Source: Sphaerochaetaceae bacterium (GTDB taxonomy: Bacteria; Spirochaetota; Spirochaetia; Sphaerochaetales; Sphaerochaetaceae). Taken from it: a stretch of DNA of 13,520 nt. The stretch is taken from positions 1 through 13,520 of the forward strand of contig JALNVT010000047.1 in NCBI GenBank assembly GCA_023231265.1, written 5' to 3'. A program made the translations under genes and the position numbers. The notes under the pieces are model-generated. The model made no database searches. It was not told the origin of the DNA and was given only the letters and a program-made list of their open reading frames with translations. Positions 7,164 to 13,520 of this stretch are shown here, piece after piece (within the stretch, counting starts at the first letter, position 1; the number at the start of each line of letters is the position of its first letter).

Positions 7164-7200
7164 TATACTATTGCGATAGTTATCCTAAATAGTATATAAA
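7164..7200 (+). promoter_or_regulatory. Probable lacI promoter with inverted repeats
   Basis: A -35-like TTGCGA (7171-7176) is followed by TATATA/TATAAA (7193-7200) at 16-18 bases. The -35 lies inside the near-perfect 14-bp palindrome ACTATTGCGATAGT (7167-7180). A wider repeat, TATACTAT (7164-7171) and ATAGTATA (7189-7196), brackets the core. It could be an operator for the regulator itself or for another protein. It does not resemble the CGGTTTA sites at 3503-3590. Confidence 0.5.
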
Positions 7201-7242
7201 TTATTTATAAAGTATAAAAAAATAAGAATTTAGGTTGATACA

Positions 7243-8304
7243 ATGAATGATATAAAAAGAAAGCGTCCCACTATTAAAGATATTGCAAAGGCCAGTGGCT
7301 TTTCCAAAACATCTGTTTCATTTGCTTTCAATGACCCCAAAAGATTGAGCTCTGAAACTGTAGAGAAAATTATGGACACTGCTAAACAACTTGGATATTT
7401 TCCAGACCCTTTAGCTAGAAATTTATCACTCCAAAAGCATTTTTCAATTGGATTTTTATTACCACAGAATATAAATCATACCATGAATAATCCTTATATC
7501 CTTAAAGTTATTGAAGGAATATCGCAGGTATGTGAAGAAAAGAATTATACATTGACAATCATACCTCCTCTGAACCAATCAGTCATAGAAGCTGTTAAGC
7601 ATGCTGCTGTTGATGGTCTCATAACGATGGGAATGGATCTTAAAAATCAGATTGTTGAAATTCTGGAACAGAGAAATATTCCATTGATAGCAATTGATGG
7701 TAATCCTTCCCAAGTGATTCCAACTGTAAACATCAATGATAAAAGTGCTGCCTATGATATCATGAAAGAGGTTTTGAAAAGAGGTCATAGAAATATAACC
7801 ATAATTTCTTTGAGTGAGGATTTATTCTCTGATAAAGTCTCAAGTGCAATACAGACTGTTCCTATGCTAAGACGCAATGGCTATGAGAAAGCATTGGAAG
7901 AATATGGAATGTCATTGAAAGATGAACGAATAAATATCATCCTTTCAGAATGTACATTTGAAGATGGACAGGCTCTCTGTGATAAAGTATTTGATGAGCA
8001 ACCTGATGTTACATGTGTTGTGACTATGAGTGATATTGTAGCTATTGGGCTTCTCTATCAACTAAGACATGAAAATATATGTGTACCTGAAAAGTTGTCT
8101 GTAGTTGGATTTGATAACCTTTTGGAATCTAAATTGATATCACCAAGACTGACCACAGTTGATCAACCTGGACTTGATAAAGGAATACAGGGAACAAAAC
8201 TTTTATTCAATTATATTGAAGGTACGATAAGTGAAAATACTAGAATTGAGATTCCTTATAAAGTTATTGTAAGAGAATCCCTGGGAGAAGTTGATGTTAA
8301 ATAA
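7243..8304 (+). CDS. LacI-family transcriptional regulator
   Basis: A 353-residue repressor-type regulator. The N-terminal helix-turn-helix occupies about residues 10-30 (TIKDIAKASGFSKTSVSFAFN), followed by LSSETVEKIMDTAKQLGY and the minor-groove hinge helix PLARNLSL around residues 56-63, including the leucine that normally inserts at a central CG step. A periplasmic-binding-protein-like effector domain follows (SIGFLLPQ onward), with DGLITMG, the GHRNITIIS segment, CVVTMSDIVAIGLL, VVGFDN and the terminal RLTTVDQPG and IVRES motifs. The ATG has only a short TAGG site 8 bases upstream. Its stop overlaps the malQ start, so the two are co-translated. It lies directly after a transporter operon whose promoter carries CG-centred half-sites, so it is the best candidate for that operon's repressor, released by a sugar ligand. 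That link is inference. Confidence 0.94.
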   Translation: MNDIKRKRPTIKDIAKASGFSKTSVSFAFNDPKRLSSETVEKIMDTAKQLGYFPDPLARNLSLQKHFSIGFLLPQNINHTMNNPYILKVIEGISQVCEEKNYTLTIIPPLNQSVIEAVKHAAVDGLITMGMDLKNQIVEILEQRNIPLIAIDGNPSQVIPTVNINDKSAAYDIMKEVLKRGHRNITIISLSEDLFSDKVSSAIQTVPMLRRNGYEKALEEYGMSLKDERINIILSECTFEDGQALCDKVFDEQPDVTCVVTMSDIVAIGLLYQLRHENICVPEKLSVVGFDNLLESKLISPRLTTVDQPGLDKGIQGTKLLFNYIEGTISENTRIEIPYKVIVRESLGEVDVK

Positions 8305-9796
8305 TAAAAGAAGTAATGGTGTTCTTTTTCATCCTACATCTTTGCCTGGAAATTATGGTATTGGTGATTTTGGGCATGAAGCTTACCTGTTTGTAGATAA
8401 ATTAAAAGAGAGTGGTGTTGGTCTTTGGCAGACATTGCCTTTAGGTCCAACAGGTTATGGAAATTCACCATATGCAAGCAGATCCTCATTTGCAGGTAAT
8501 GAATTGCTCATAAGCATTGATCTTCTAAAAGAAGATGGATACCTGAATGATGATGATTTATTGGATATGCCTGCTTTTTCTAAAGCAAAAGTAGAATATT
8601 ACAAAGTTGAACTTTGGAAAAAGCCTCTTTTGATAAAGGCAGCAAAACGCTTTATCAAAATGAATACAGAGAGTGAAGAATTTGAAAAATTCCAAAAAGA
8701 AAATAAATATTGGTTGGACGACTACTGCCTGTTCATATCTATCTATGAAGAATATAACGACAGCAGATGGTACAGCGTTTGGGATGAAAAACTGCGCATA
8801 AGAGATGAAAAAACTCTAGATAAAAAGAGAATCAGCAATAAAGAAAAAATAGATTGCTACAGAGTCCTTCAGTATTTCTTCTTCAAACAATGGCATCGTT
8901 TGAAAAAATATGCCAATGATAGAGATATAAAAATTGTTGGTGATATTCCAATCTTTGCTTCTGGAGACAGTGTTGATATCTGGTGTCATTCTGATTTGGT
9001 AAAAACAGATGCACAGGGTAAGTTTAAAGCTGTCTCAGGATGTCCTCCTGATGGCTTCACGCCACTTGGACAATTATGGGGCAATCCTGTATATGATTGG
9101 AAGAGAAATGAAGAGACAGGTTATGAGTGGTGGATTGACAGAATCGAACACCAACTCAAAATGTGTGATATTCTTCGCATTGATCATTTCAGAGGCTTTG
9201 AATCCTATTGGGAAATTCCCTTTGGTGCTAAAGATGCCACTAATGGTGTATGGACAAAAGGTCCTGGCATAAAACTGTTCAACGCAGTCAGTAAGAAACT
9301 TGGAAAGGTCCCTTTGATTGCAGAGGATCTTGGTTATATGACTGATGAAGTTATAAAACTCAGAAAAGACTTGAATCTTCCTGGCATGAAAATTGGTGTG
9401 TTTGGATTTGACTTTAATGAAGATGGTTCAATAAATTCTGACAATATTGATTTCGCTTATAACTATGATGAGCAATGTTTTGCATATCCTGGAACTCACG
9501 ATAACACTCCAATTCAGCAGTGGTTCAGTGAACTGACCACCGCTCAGAAAAACAGTGTATGTGATTGTCTTGCAACTGATTATAACAATGTTCATTGGGC
9601 TATGATAAGAGATATTTATTACAGCAGAGCAAATTATGCAGTTGTTCAGATTCAAGATATTTTGGGATTATCAAAAGAAGGTAGAATGAATCATCCTTCA
9701 ACTTGCAATGATGTTAACTGGTCTTGGAGACTCAATCAACCAATAGATGAAGAGATGAAAAGACTATCGAGATTGATCAAGTATTCCAAGAGATAG
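8294..9796 (+). CDS. malQ: 4-alpha-glucanotransferase (amylomaltase)
   Basis: Cytoplasmic GH77 enzyme that transfers alpha-1,4-glucan segments between maltodextrins and releases glucose, processing imported maltose or maltodextrin. It opens with GVLFHPTSLPGNYGIGDFG and the LPLGPTGYGNSPYAS motif. The three catalytic acids are present: nucleophile Asp297 (LRIDHFRGF), acid/base Glu344 (IAEDLG) and Asp403 (GTHDNTP). PGMKIGVFGF and the end MNHPSTCNDVNWSWRL also fit. At 500 residues it is the compact bacterial/thermophile type rather than the approximately 700-residue enteric MalQ. ATG 8294 is preferred, with GGGAG (8283-8287) 6 bases upstream; the TTG just before it is an alternative. The start lies inside the end of the regulator gene (11-base overlap), implying coupled translation. 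The gene ends at a strong terminator. Confidence 0.95.
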   Translation: MLNNKRSNGVLFHPTSLPGNYGIGDFGHEAYLFVDKLKESGVGLWQTLPLGPTGYGNSPYASRSSFAGNELLISIDLLKEDGYLNDDDLLDMPAFSKAKVEYYKVELWKKPLLIKAAKRFIKMNTESEEFEKFQKENKYWLDDYCLFISIYEEYNDSRWYSVWDEKLRIRDEKTLDKKRISNKEKIDCYRVLQYFFFKQWHRLKKYANDRDIKIVGDIPIFASGDSVDIWCHSDLVKTDAQGKFKAVSGCPPDGFTPLGQLWGNPVYDWKRNEETGYEWWIDRIEHQLKMCDILRIDHFRGFESYWEIPFGAKDATNGVWTKGPGIKLFNAVSKKLGKVPLIAEDLGYMTDEVIKLRKDLNLPGMKIGVFGFDFNEDGSINSDNIDFAYNYDEQCFAYPGTHDNTPIQQWFSELTTAQKNSVCDCLATDYNNVHWAMIRDIYYSRANYAVVQIQDILGLSKEGRMNHPSTCNDVNWSWRLNQPIDEEMKRLSRLIKYSKR

Positions 9797-9828
9797 AGTT
9801 GATTTATCACCAGATATAAAATTAAAAC

Positions 9829-9868
9829 AAAAGATTGCAGATTTCAAATATGGTCTGTGGTCTTTTTT
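9829..9868. terminator. Bidirectional terminator between malQ and the methyltransferase gene
   Basis: Bases 9829-9843 pair with 9852-9866 over 15 positions (five wobbles) around an 8-base loop. On the plus strand a run of six Ts (9863-9868) ends it. On the minus strand the downstream flank is also T-rich. It serves the two convergent genes; the minus-strand stop codon lies in its T-run. Confidence 0.8.
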
Positions 9869-10616
9869 ATTTTTCCGCAATCAATATGAAACGATGGAGA
9901 ATTGAATCAAAGTAGCCTTTGTCTTCTATCTCCTCATAAATATTCCATAGCTTGCTCTCATATTTAACAACAGAAAAATCTTCAATTTGCCAAGGAATGC
10001 ATTTTAGATAGTATACCAAGCTTTCTATGGAGTATAATCTAAACTTTCCGATATATTCATCACTTTTTGTTACTTTGAAACCAGCTCTTACCAATCGTTC
10101 TTTTGCATTGATTAAATTCCATTTGAAATACTTTAAATCTGTTTCAAATGTTGCATTTAAATTTATGTCATTCAAACCACCGACCTGTTGAGTTATGAAT
10201 TTTCCACCTTCTTTTAATATCCTTGAAAGCTCTTGCTCATCATAGCATTCATGTTTGTTGATTATGAGTGAGAATTCATGATCTTTAAAAGGAAGATTCA
10301 ACTCTCCATTTTCCACTTGGAATACTTCTATTCCTTTTTTTGAAAGTCTTTTTTTAGCAATGGATACATTGGGGATATAAGCCTCTGTAGCAAAAGTATT
10401 CTTAGGTAAGTTCTTGATTGAACTTAAGAACTCTCCACCTCCTGTTCCCATATCAAGAAGATTAGATTTTCCTTTACAGTAGCTCTCTATAATATTTCGA
10501 TAGTTCCATGGAAGTGGGTCTTCAATAACTTTCCCATCTAAATAGCTGAAATCCCATCCAGTAAAATCCCTCTCATATTCAATTTTCAATTTACTGATCA
10601 TTTCTTTCTTATTCAT
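9867..10616 (-). CDS. Class I SAM-dependent methyltransferase
   Basis: A 249-residue methyltransferase of unknown substrate. The SAM-binding motif I is clear, LLDMGTGGGEF at residues 53-63, followed by the acidic position FATEAYIP. The later LPFKDHEFSLIINKHECYD is motif IV-like, and RILKEGGKFITQQVGG is typical of the strand after motif VI. The C-terminal part (KECLV-type ERLVRAGF and a YYLKCIPW segment) recalls small-molecule or rRNA methyltransferases annotated only generically. The start at 10616 is chosen over 10631 because GGAG (10626-10623) lies 6 bases ahead, and only a poor site precedes the longer form. It stands alone, convergent with malQ and divergent from the defence-like pair, so context gives no pathway. 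Confidence 0.88.
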   Translation of the reverse strand: MNKKEMISKLKIEYERDFTGWDFSYLDGKVIEDPLPWNYRNIIESYCKGKSNLLDMGTGGGEFLSSIKNLPKNTFATEAYIPNVSIAKKRLSKKGIEVFQVENGELNLPFKDHEFSLIINKHECYDEQELSRILKEGGKFITQQVGGLNDINLNATFETDLKYFKWNLINAKERLVRAGFKVTKSDEYIGKFRLYSIESLVYYLKCIPWQIEDFSVVKYESKLWNIYEEIEDKGYFDSILHRFILIAEK

Positions 10617-10857
10617 ATAATTCTCCAACATTATATCTCTGTATATGGTTTATGTTAAAATCAACAGATCTTCTATCAGTCTAATTGTCACTGTTTGATT
10701 TGTCTATTTTTTATTTTAAATTGTTATAATATTTCAGTGATTTAAGTCTAATAACTAACTACTTGCTATGAAAAGAATGGTTGATTGACCGAGTGTTGAA
10801 AATAATAAATATAATATAATACAATTATTTGTATAAAACTATTAATTTTTGAAGATT
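10617..10857. other. AT-rich divergent intergenic region
   Basis: Separates the methyltransferase and the ATPase gene. No gene is seen. Several AT-rich promoter-like boxes occur, for example plus-strand TTGAAA (10796-10801) with TACAAT (10820-10825) at 18 bases, but such matches are easy to find in DNA this AT-rich and are not assigned with confidence. Confidence 0.35.
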
Positions 10858-10887
10858 TTGATATATTTTACTTGATTTTCCTACAAT
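10858..10887 (+). promoter_or_regulatory. Promoter of the rloA-like gene
   Basis: TTGATA (10858-10863) and TACAAT (10882-10887) are spaced by 18 bases. Transcription would begin near 10894, leaving a short leader of about 25 bases before the start codon at 10920. The -10 box is inside the 20-bp palindrome. Confidence 0.55.
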
Positions 10888-10898
10888 ATATTGTAGGA
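10879..10898. promoter_or_regulatory. Perfect 20-bp palindrome, candidate operator
   Basis: TCCTACAATATATTGTAGGA reads identically on both strands across all 20 bases, with no loop. It covers the -10 box and likely transcription start of the ATPase gene and ends 21 bases before its start codon. The position suits a dimeric repressor site. No regulator gene is adjacent. A cruciform or a short RNA hairpin at the 5' end is an alternative. Confidence 0.65.
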
Positions 10899-10919
10899 TT
10901 TAGTCATAAGGATGTATAA

Positions 10920-12293
10920 ATGTTAATTAAATTTTCGGTATCAAACTTTATGTCATTTAATAAGACACAATCATTATCTATGCAAGGTAATAAGTCCAAT
11001 AGACTAAAATTTCACATGGTAAGTGATGATAGAAGTCGATTGTTGAAGTCTGCTTTAATCTTTGGTGCGAATGCCAGTGGTAAGTCCAATTTCATTAAAG
11101 CAATTGATTTTGCACGGATTTTAGTTTTGAAAGGTGATACTACCAGAGTTGTTCTTGAAAAGAAATATTTTAGAATTGATGAAAAGAATAAAGATAAACC
11201 CGGTATATTCCAATTTGATCTTGAATTAAATGGGAAATACTATTCTTATGGTTTTGCAATATCTTATTTGACAAATAATATAATTGGTGAATGGCTTATT
11301 GATATTACAAATAAAGAGAAAGTGATTTTTTCTAGAACCTTGAAGGATGATAGTTCAAGTTATGAAACTGAATCTATTTTAACCATAAAAGAAGTGACCA
11401 GCAAAACAAGATTTAATATTTATTTAGATGATTTTAAAAAAAGTGAAATGTCCAATCTATTGGTTCTAACAGACCTTTCAAAACGTTCTTCCGACATTGA
11501 AGAATGTAACATATTGAGAGATATAATAAAATGGTTTTCTAAAATTGTAGTGATTTATCCCAATACTCATAATGATTTATGGAAATTCAAGACAGTTTTG
11601 ACCAATGATAAAGTTCTTACTAATTTCTTGGAAGGGTTGGATACAGGAATCGAAAAACCTCTGATTAAAAGAGTAGATTTTGTTACAGCTCTTAAAGATG
11701 TTCCGGATTCTGTAAAAGATAATATTCTTAAAGAAGTTTCAAACTCATTAAATAAAAATGACAAGGGGACTTTGTTATTAAATATCAGTGGAAGTGTGTT
11801 TTTCATAAAAGCTAAAAAATCTCCAGGTAAAGAAATATCGTATACAGTAAATACCATCGTTTTTGATCATGGAAATAGTTCAGATTGCTTTGAGTTTAAA
11901 GATGAATCGGATGGAACTAAAAGAATATTTGATTTATTACCTTTGTTATCGATTGAAGATGAAGATAGTTTGATATTGATTGATGAATTAAATCAAAGTT
12001 TGCATACAAAACTAGCTCAGTTATTTTATGAAATGTTTATGAATTCCTGCAAAGGATTGAGAAAACAATTAATATTCACTACTCATGATATATTGTTGAT
12101 GGATTTAGACTTGGTAAGACAAGATGAAATATGGTTCATTGAAAGGCAAGAAAATCATTCAAGTAAATTATATTCTTTATCTGATTATAAAGTCAGAATT
12201 GACTCTAAGAAAAAACTTGGTGCTGATTATTTAGTTGGTAGATATGGTGCAATCCCAGTATTAGAAAAAGATATAGGTTGTTATGATGAGTAG
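10920..12293 (+). CDS. RloA-like AAA/ABC-type ATPase (probable phage-defence ATPase)
   Basis: A 457-residue ATP-binding protein of the AAA_21/OLD-like group. It begins MLIKFSVSNFMSF, the usual N-terminal strand. Walker A is GANASGKS at residues 49-56. The ABC-type signature is replaced by the family form DESDGTKR (from residue 328). Walker B is LILIDELNQSLH (Asp355, Glu356), and the switch His389 lies in FTTHD. AAGGA (10908-10912) is 7 bases before the ATG. The reading frame is open and appears functional. The following gene overlaps its end by 8-11 bases and encodes a RloB-type protein, the arrangement known from RloA-RloB pairs and from the AbiL abortive-infection type, where an ATPase senses infection and its Toprim-like partner is the effector. 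Defence function is by family and context only. It uses more A/T and relaxed codons, consistent with acquired DNA. Confidence 0.85.
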   Translation: MLIKFSVSNFMSFNKTQSLSMQGNKSNRLKFHMVSDDRSRLLKSALIFGANASGKSNFIKAIDFARILVLKGDTTRVVLEKKYFRIDEKNKDKPGIFQFDLELNGKYYSYGFAISYLTNNIIGEWLIDITNKEKVIFSRTLKDDSSSYETESILTIKEVTSKTRFNIYLDDFKKSEMSNLLVLTDLSKRSSDIEECNILRDIIKWFSKIVVIYPNTHNDLWKFKTVLTNDKVLTNFLEGLDTGIEKPLIKRVDFVTALKDVPDSVKDNILKEVSNSLNKNDKGTLLLNISGSVFFIKAKKSPGKEISYTVNTIVFDHGNSSDCFEFKDESDGTKRIFDLLPLLSIEDEDSLILIDELNQSLHTKLAQLFYEMFMNSCKGLRKQLIFTTHDILLMDLDLVRQDEIWFIERQENHSSKLYSLSDYKVRIDSKKKLGADYLVGRYGAIPVLEKDIGCYDE

Positions 12294-13155
12294 CAATAAA
12301 TATAGATTATCAACAGATGCATTTGATAGGAAAGAACCTTTTGAAGACCCTAAAAAAGTCATTTGGTTGTCAGTTGAAGGCACAAAAACAGAGGTTAAAT
12401 ATTTTACTTTTTTGGATCGTAATAAAGAAGATGCGGGAATTGATGCAACTATAAAAATTGAGCCACTCAAACGTAAAGATAAAAATTCAGATCCTTTATC
12501 AGTATTGGATTTGCTTGATGAATATGTAATGTAACGAGATATACCTATTCCAGACCAATTGAGCGAGATTTCTGATTTAGCTAACTCAGTTGGATTAGAT
12601 AAAATAGAAATCGATCTTGATGATGAAAGTAGGCTAAATTCTGAAGATAGGAAAATAATAAAAACAGCCATAGAAAAGTCTAGGTATGATGTTGAATATC
12701 ATAAGTTTCTCAATAGCATTGGTACATATGATGATATTTTTGCTATTGTCATTGATACAGAAGGACGTGATAACGAAGCAAGAACTAATATTGATGATAT
12801 AATAAATAATTGTATCGCTAAAGAGTATAAATGTTTTTTATAAAATCCTTGTTTTGAGTTTTTTTTGTTATTGCATACCTACAATCCAATTGAAGAATAT
12901 AATAAAGTCCCAGAAAAGTTCATAAATAATCCAGTAGTTTCTAATAGTCATACCTATGTCAGTAAAATTGTCTCTGAGCATCATGGACATGGGAAGAAGA
13001 TATCAGAAAAGAAATTCAAAGAAATATATTTGAAAAATATTTCTCAGGCCTTAAGTAATTCCTATTCTTGGGCCCATACTCTTGAGGATGTAAAAAATAA
13101 TGTTGGCAGCAATATGATAGAATTATTTAGACTGTTGATGAAAAAGGATATTTAA
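12286..13155 (+). pseudogene. RloB-like (AbiLii-type) gene interrupted by two stop codons
   Basis: The partner of the ATPase, in one continuous frame of about 290 codons broken by TAA at 12532-12534 and TAA at 12841-12843. Family features are split between the parts. Part 1 holds VIWLSVEGTKTEVKYF, the RloB/Toprim-like glutamate motif (Glu31). Part 2 holds FAIVIDTEGRD, the acidic metal-binding motif. Part 3 holds NPCFEFFLLLH, normally preceded by Ser, so TCA to TAA at 12841 explains the second stop. The C-terminal region then runs to a TAA-TAG double stop. The start is ATG 12286 (or 12283), overlapping the ATPase end, with a TAGG site 8 bases before. Later parts lack ATG starts with good sites. 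The effector is most likely dead. If stops are sequencing errors or read through, the product would be an RNase or nuclease-like effector. Confidence 0.8.
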
Positions 13156-13184
13156 TAGAACTATCATACAAAATCTATTAACGA

Positions 13185-13208
13185 GATATAAAAAATTCAT
13201 TATATCTT
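13185..13208 (+). terminator. Possible weak terminator after the RloB-like gene
   Basis: AGATATAA (from 13184) pairs with TTATATCT (to 13207) around an 8-base loop, followed only by a short T-stretch. An additional inverted repeat TTAATAGA/TCTATTAA (13152-13159 and 13174-13181) begins in the stop codon. Both stems are AT-only or nearly so, so termination would be inefficient. Confidence 0.35.
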
Positions 13209-13239
13209 TGTCCGTATGGTAGCATTCTGCTGTCCGTAT
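13209..13239. repeat. Direct repeats TGTCCGTAT, 22 bp apart
   Basis: TGTCCGTAT occurs at 13209-13217 and at 13231-13239. The 22-bp period is about two helix turns. The repeats lie between the RloB-like pseudogene and the transposase fragment and are more G/C-rich than their surroundings. No function is assigned. Confidence 0.5.
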
Positions 13240-13311
13240 ATGAGTGGAACATCAGGAAAGTTGGTATATATACAATTTTAATGTATTGATTTACCTTTTA
13301 TATATAATTTC

Positions 13312-13520
13312 GGCTCAATCATAAATTTTGTGGGATTTTAGATATTTTATTTGCAGATGGATTTCTTACATAGCTTTTTCTACTTGCATCAAAGAGCTTT
13401 AGAAAGAAATATTCATCATCAGAATAGCCAAAAGCCTTGCGACGTGCTGTTTTAATCTTGTTGTTAATTCCTTCTATCTTACCTGCAGATATATTATATG
13501 TAGCATGAGCTATTATACCT
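13312..13520 (-). mobile_element. End of an ISL3-family insertion sequence (partial)
   Basis: GGCTCAATC begins at 13312, seven bases outside the transposase stop. It resembles the GGCTC start of many ISL3 terminal repeats, so the element end is placed here. The other end, and hence the partner repeat and target duplication, is outside the window. Confidence 0.5.
13319..13520 (-). CDS. ISL3-family transposase, C-terminal part
   Basis: On the minus strand 67 codons enter from the window edge and stop with TGA at 13321-13319. The sequence HATYNISAGKIEGINNKIKT, then ARRKAFGYSDDEYFFLKL, is the conserved end of ISL3/Tnp_ISL3 DDE transposases, in which the EGxNNKIK glutamate completes the catalytic acidic set. 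The tail DASRKSYVRNP is as expected close to the element end. Only this part is visible, so intactness cannot be judged. It lies 164 bases beyond the end of the interrupted RloB-like gene and points towards it. Confidence 0.85.
   Translation of the reverse strand, partial: GIIAHATYNISAGKIEGINNKIKTARRKAFGYSDDEYFFLKLFDASRKSYVRNPSANKISKIPQNL

Noticed and set aside
1453..12843. All in-frame stops within otherwise recognisable genes (1453, 2919, 12532, 12841) are TAA, suggesting TAA might be recoded.
   Set aside because: Most intact genes here (reductase, binding protein, both permeases, regulator, methyltransferase) end with TAA, and TAA is the likeliest nonsense codon in AT-rich DNA. Accompanying frameshifts and deletions show ordinary decay.
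10920..13155. The defence-like pair as PARIS (AriA/AriB) or Gabija.
   Set aside because: The second gene shows RloB-type motifs, no DUF4435 or helicase motifs, and the ATPase lacks a fused Toprim domain as in GajA.
12865..13155. Third RloB segment as an independent small gene.
   Set aside because: It has no ATG near its beginning and no ribosome-binding site, and its sequence continues the RloB family pattern in the same frame.

Overview
AT-rich bacterial DNA. The best guess at the host is a spirochaete of the Sphaerochaeta/Treponema kind. The clues are the signal-peptide end (IFANGASES) of the solute-binding protein, which is common in that group, the low G+C, and the style of the sugar genes. 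No rRNA or tRNA is present, so this is an inference.

Layout. (1) 1-592, minus: 5' part of a DUF502 membrane-protein gene with a clear promoter. (2) About 962-3236, plus: a decayed sugar or sugar-acid catabolic locus. It holds wreckage of an RbsA/MglA-type ATPase, wreckage of an RbsC-type permease, an intact aldo/keto reductase of the YdhF type, and the C-terminal stump of an enolase-superfamily (mandelate racemase-like) dehydratase, ending in a terminator. (3) 3503-9868, plus: an intact carbohydrate module. A promoter overlapped by LacI-type half-sites drives a solute-binding protein and two MalF/MalG-like permeases. A LacI-family regulator overlapping a 4-alpha-glucanotransferase gene (malQ) follows. 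The transporter ATPase is not encoded here. Together the genes fit import of an alpha-glucan oligosaccharide, cytoplasmic glucan transfer, and local repression. (4) 9867-10616, minus: a SAM-dependent methyltransferase, convergent with malQ across a bidirectional terminator. (5) 10858-13155, plus: a probable two-gene phage-defence module, a RloA-like ATPase followed by an overlapping RloB-like gene (AbiL-like architecture). The ATPase is open, but the RloB reading frame is cut by two in-frame TAA codons. A perfect 20-bp palindrome covers the promoter. (6) 13319-13520, minus: C-terminal end of an ISL3-type transposase, whose element end probably lies near 13312.

Most notable: the operator-promoter arrangement at 3503-3594, the promoter palindrome at 10879-10898, and the nonsense-interrupted RloB partner beside an insertion sequence. 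I found no CRISPR array, no RNA gene, and no clearly new system; the defence-like pair resembles a known type, with one partner apparently inactivated.
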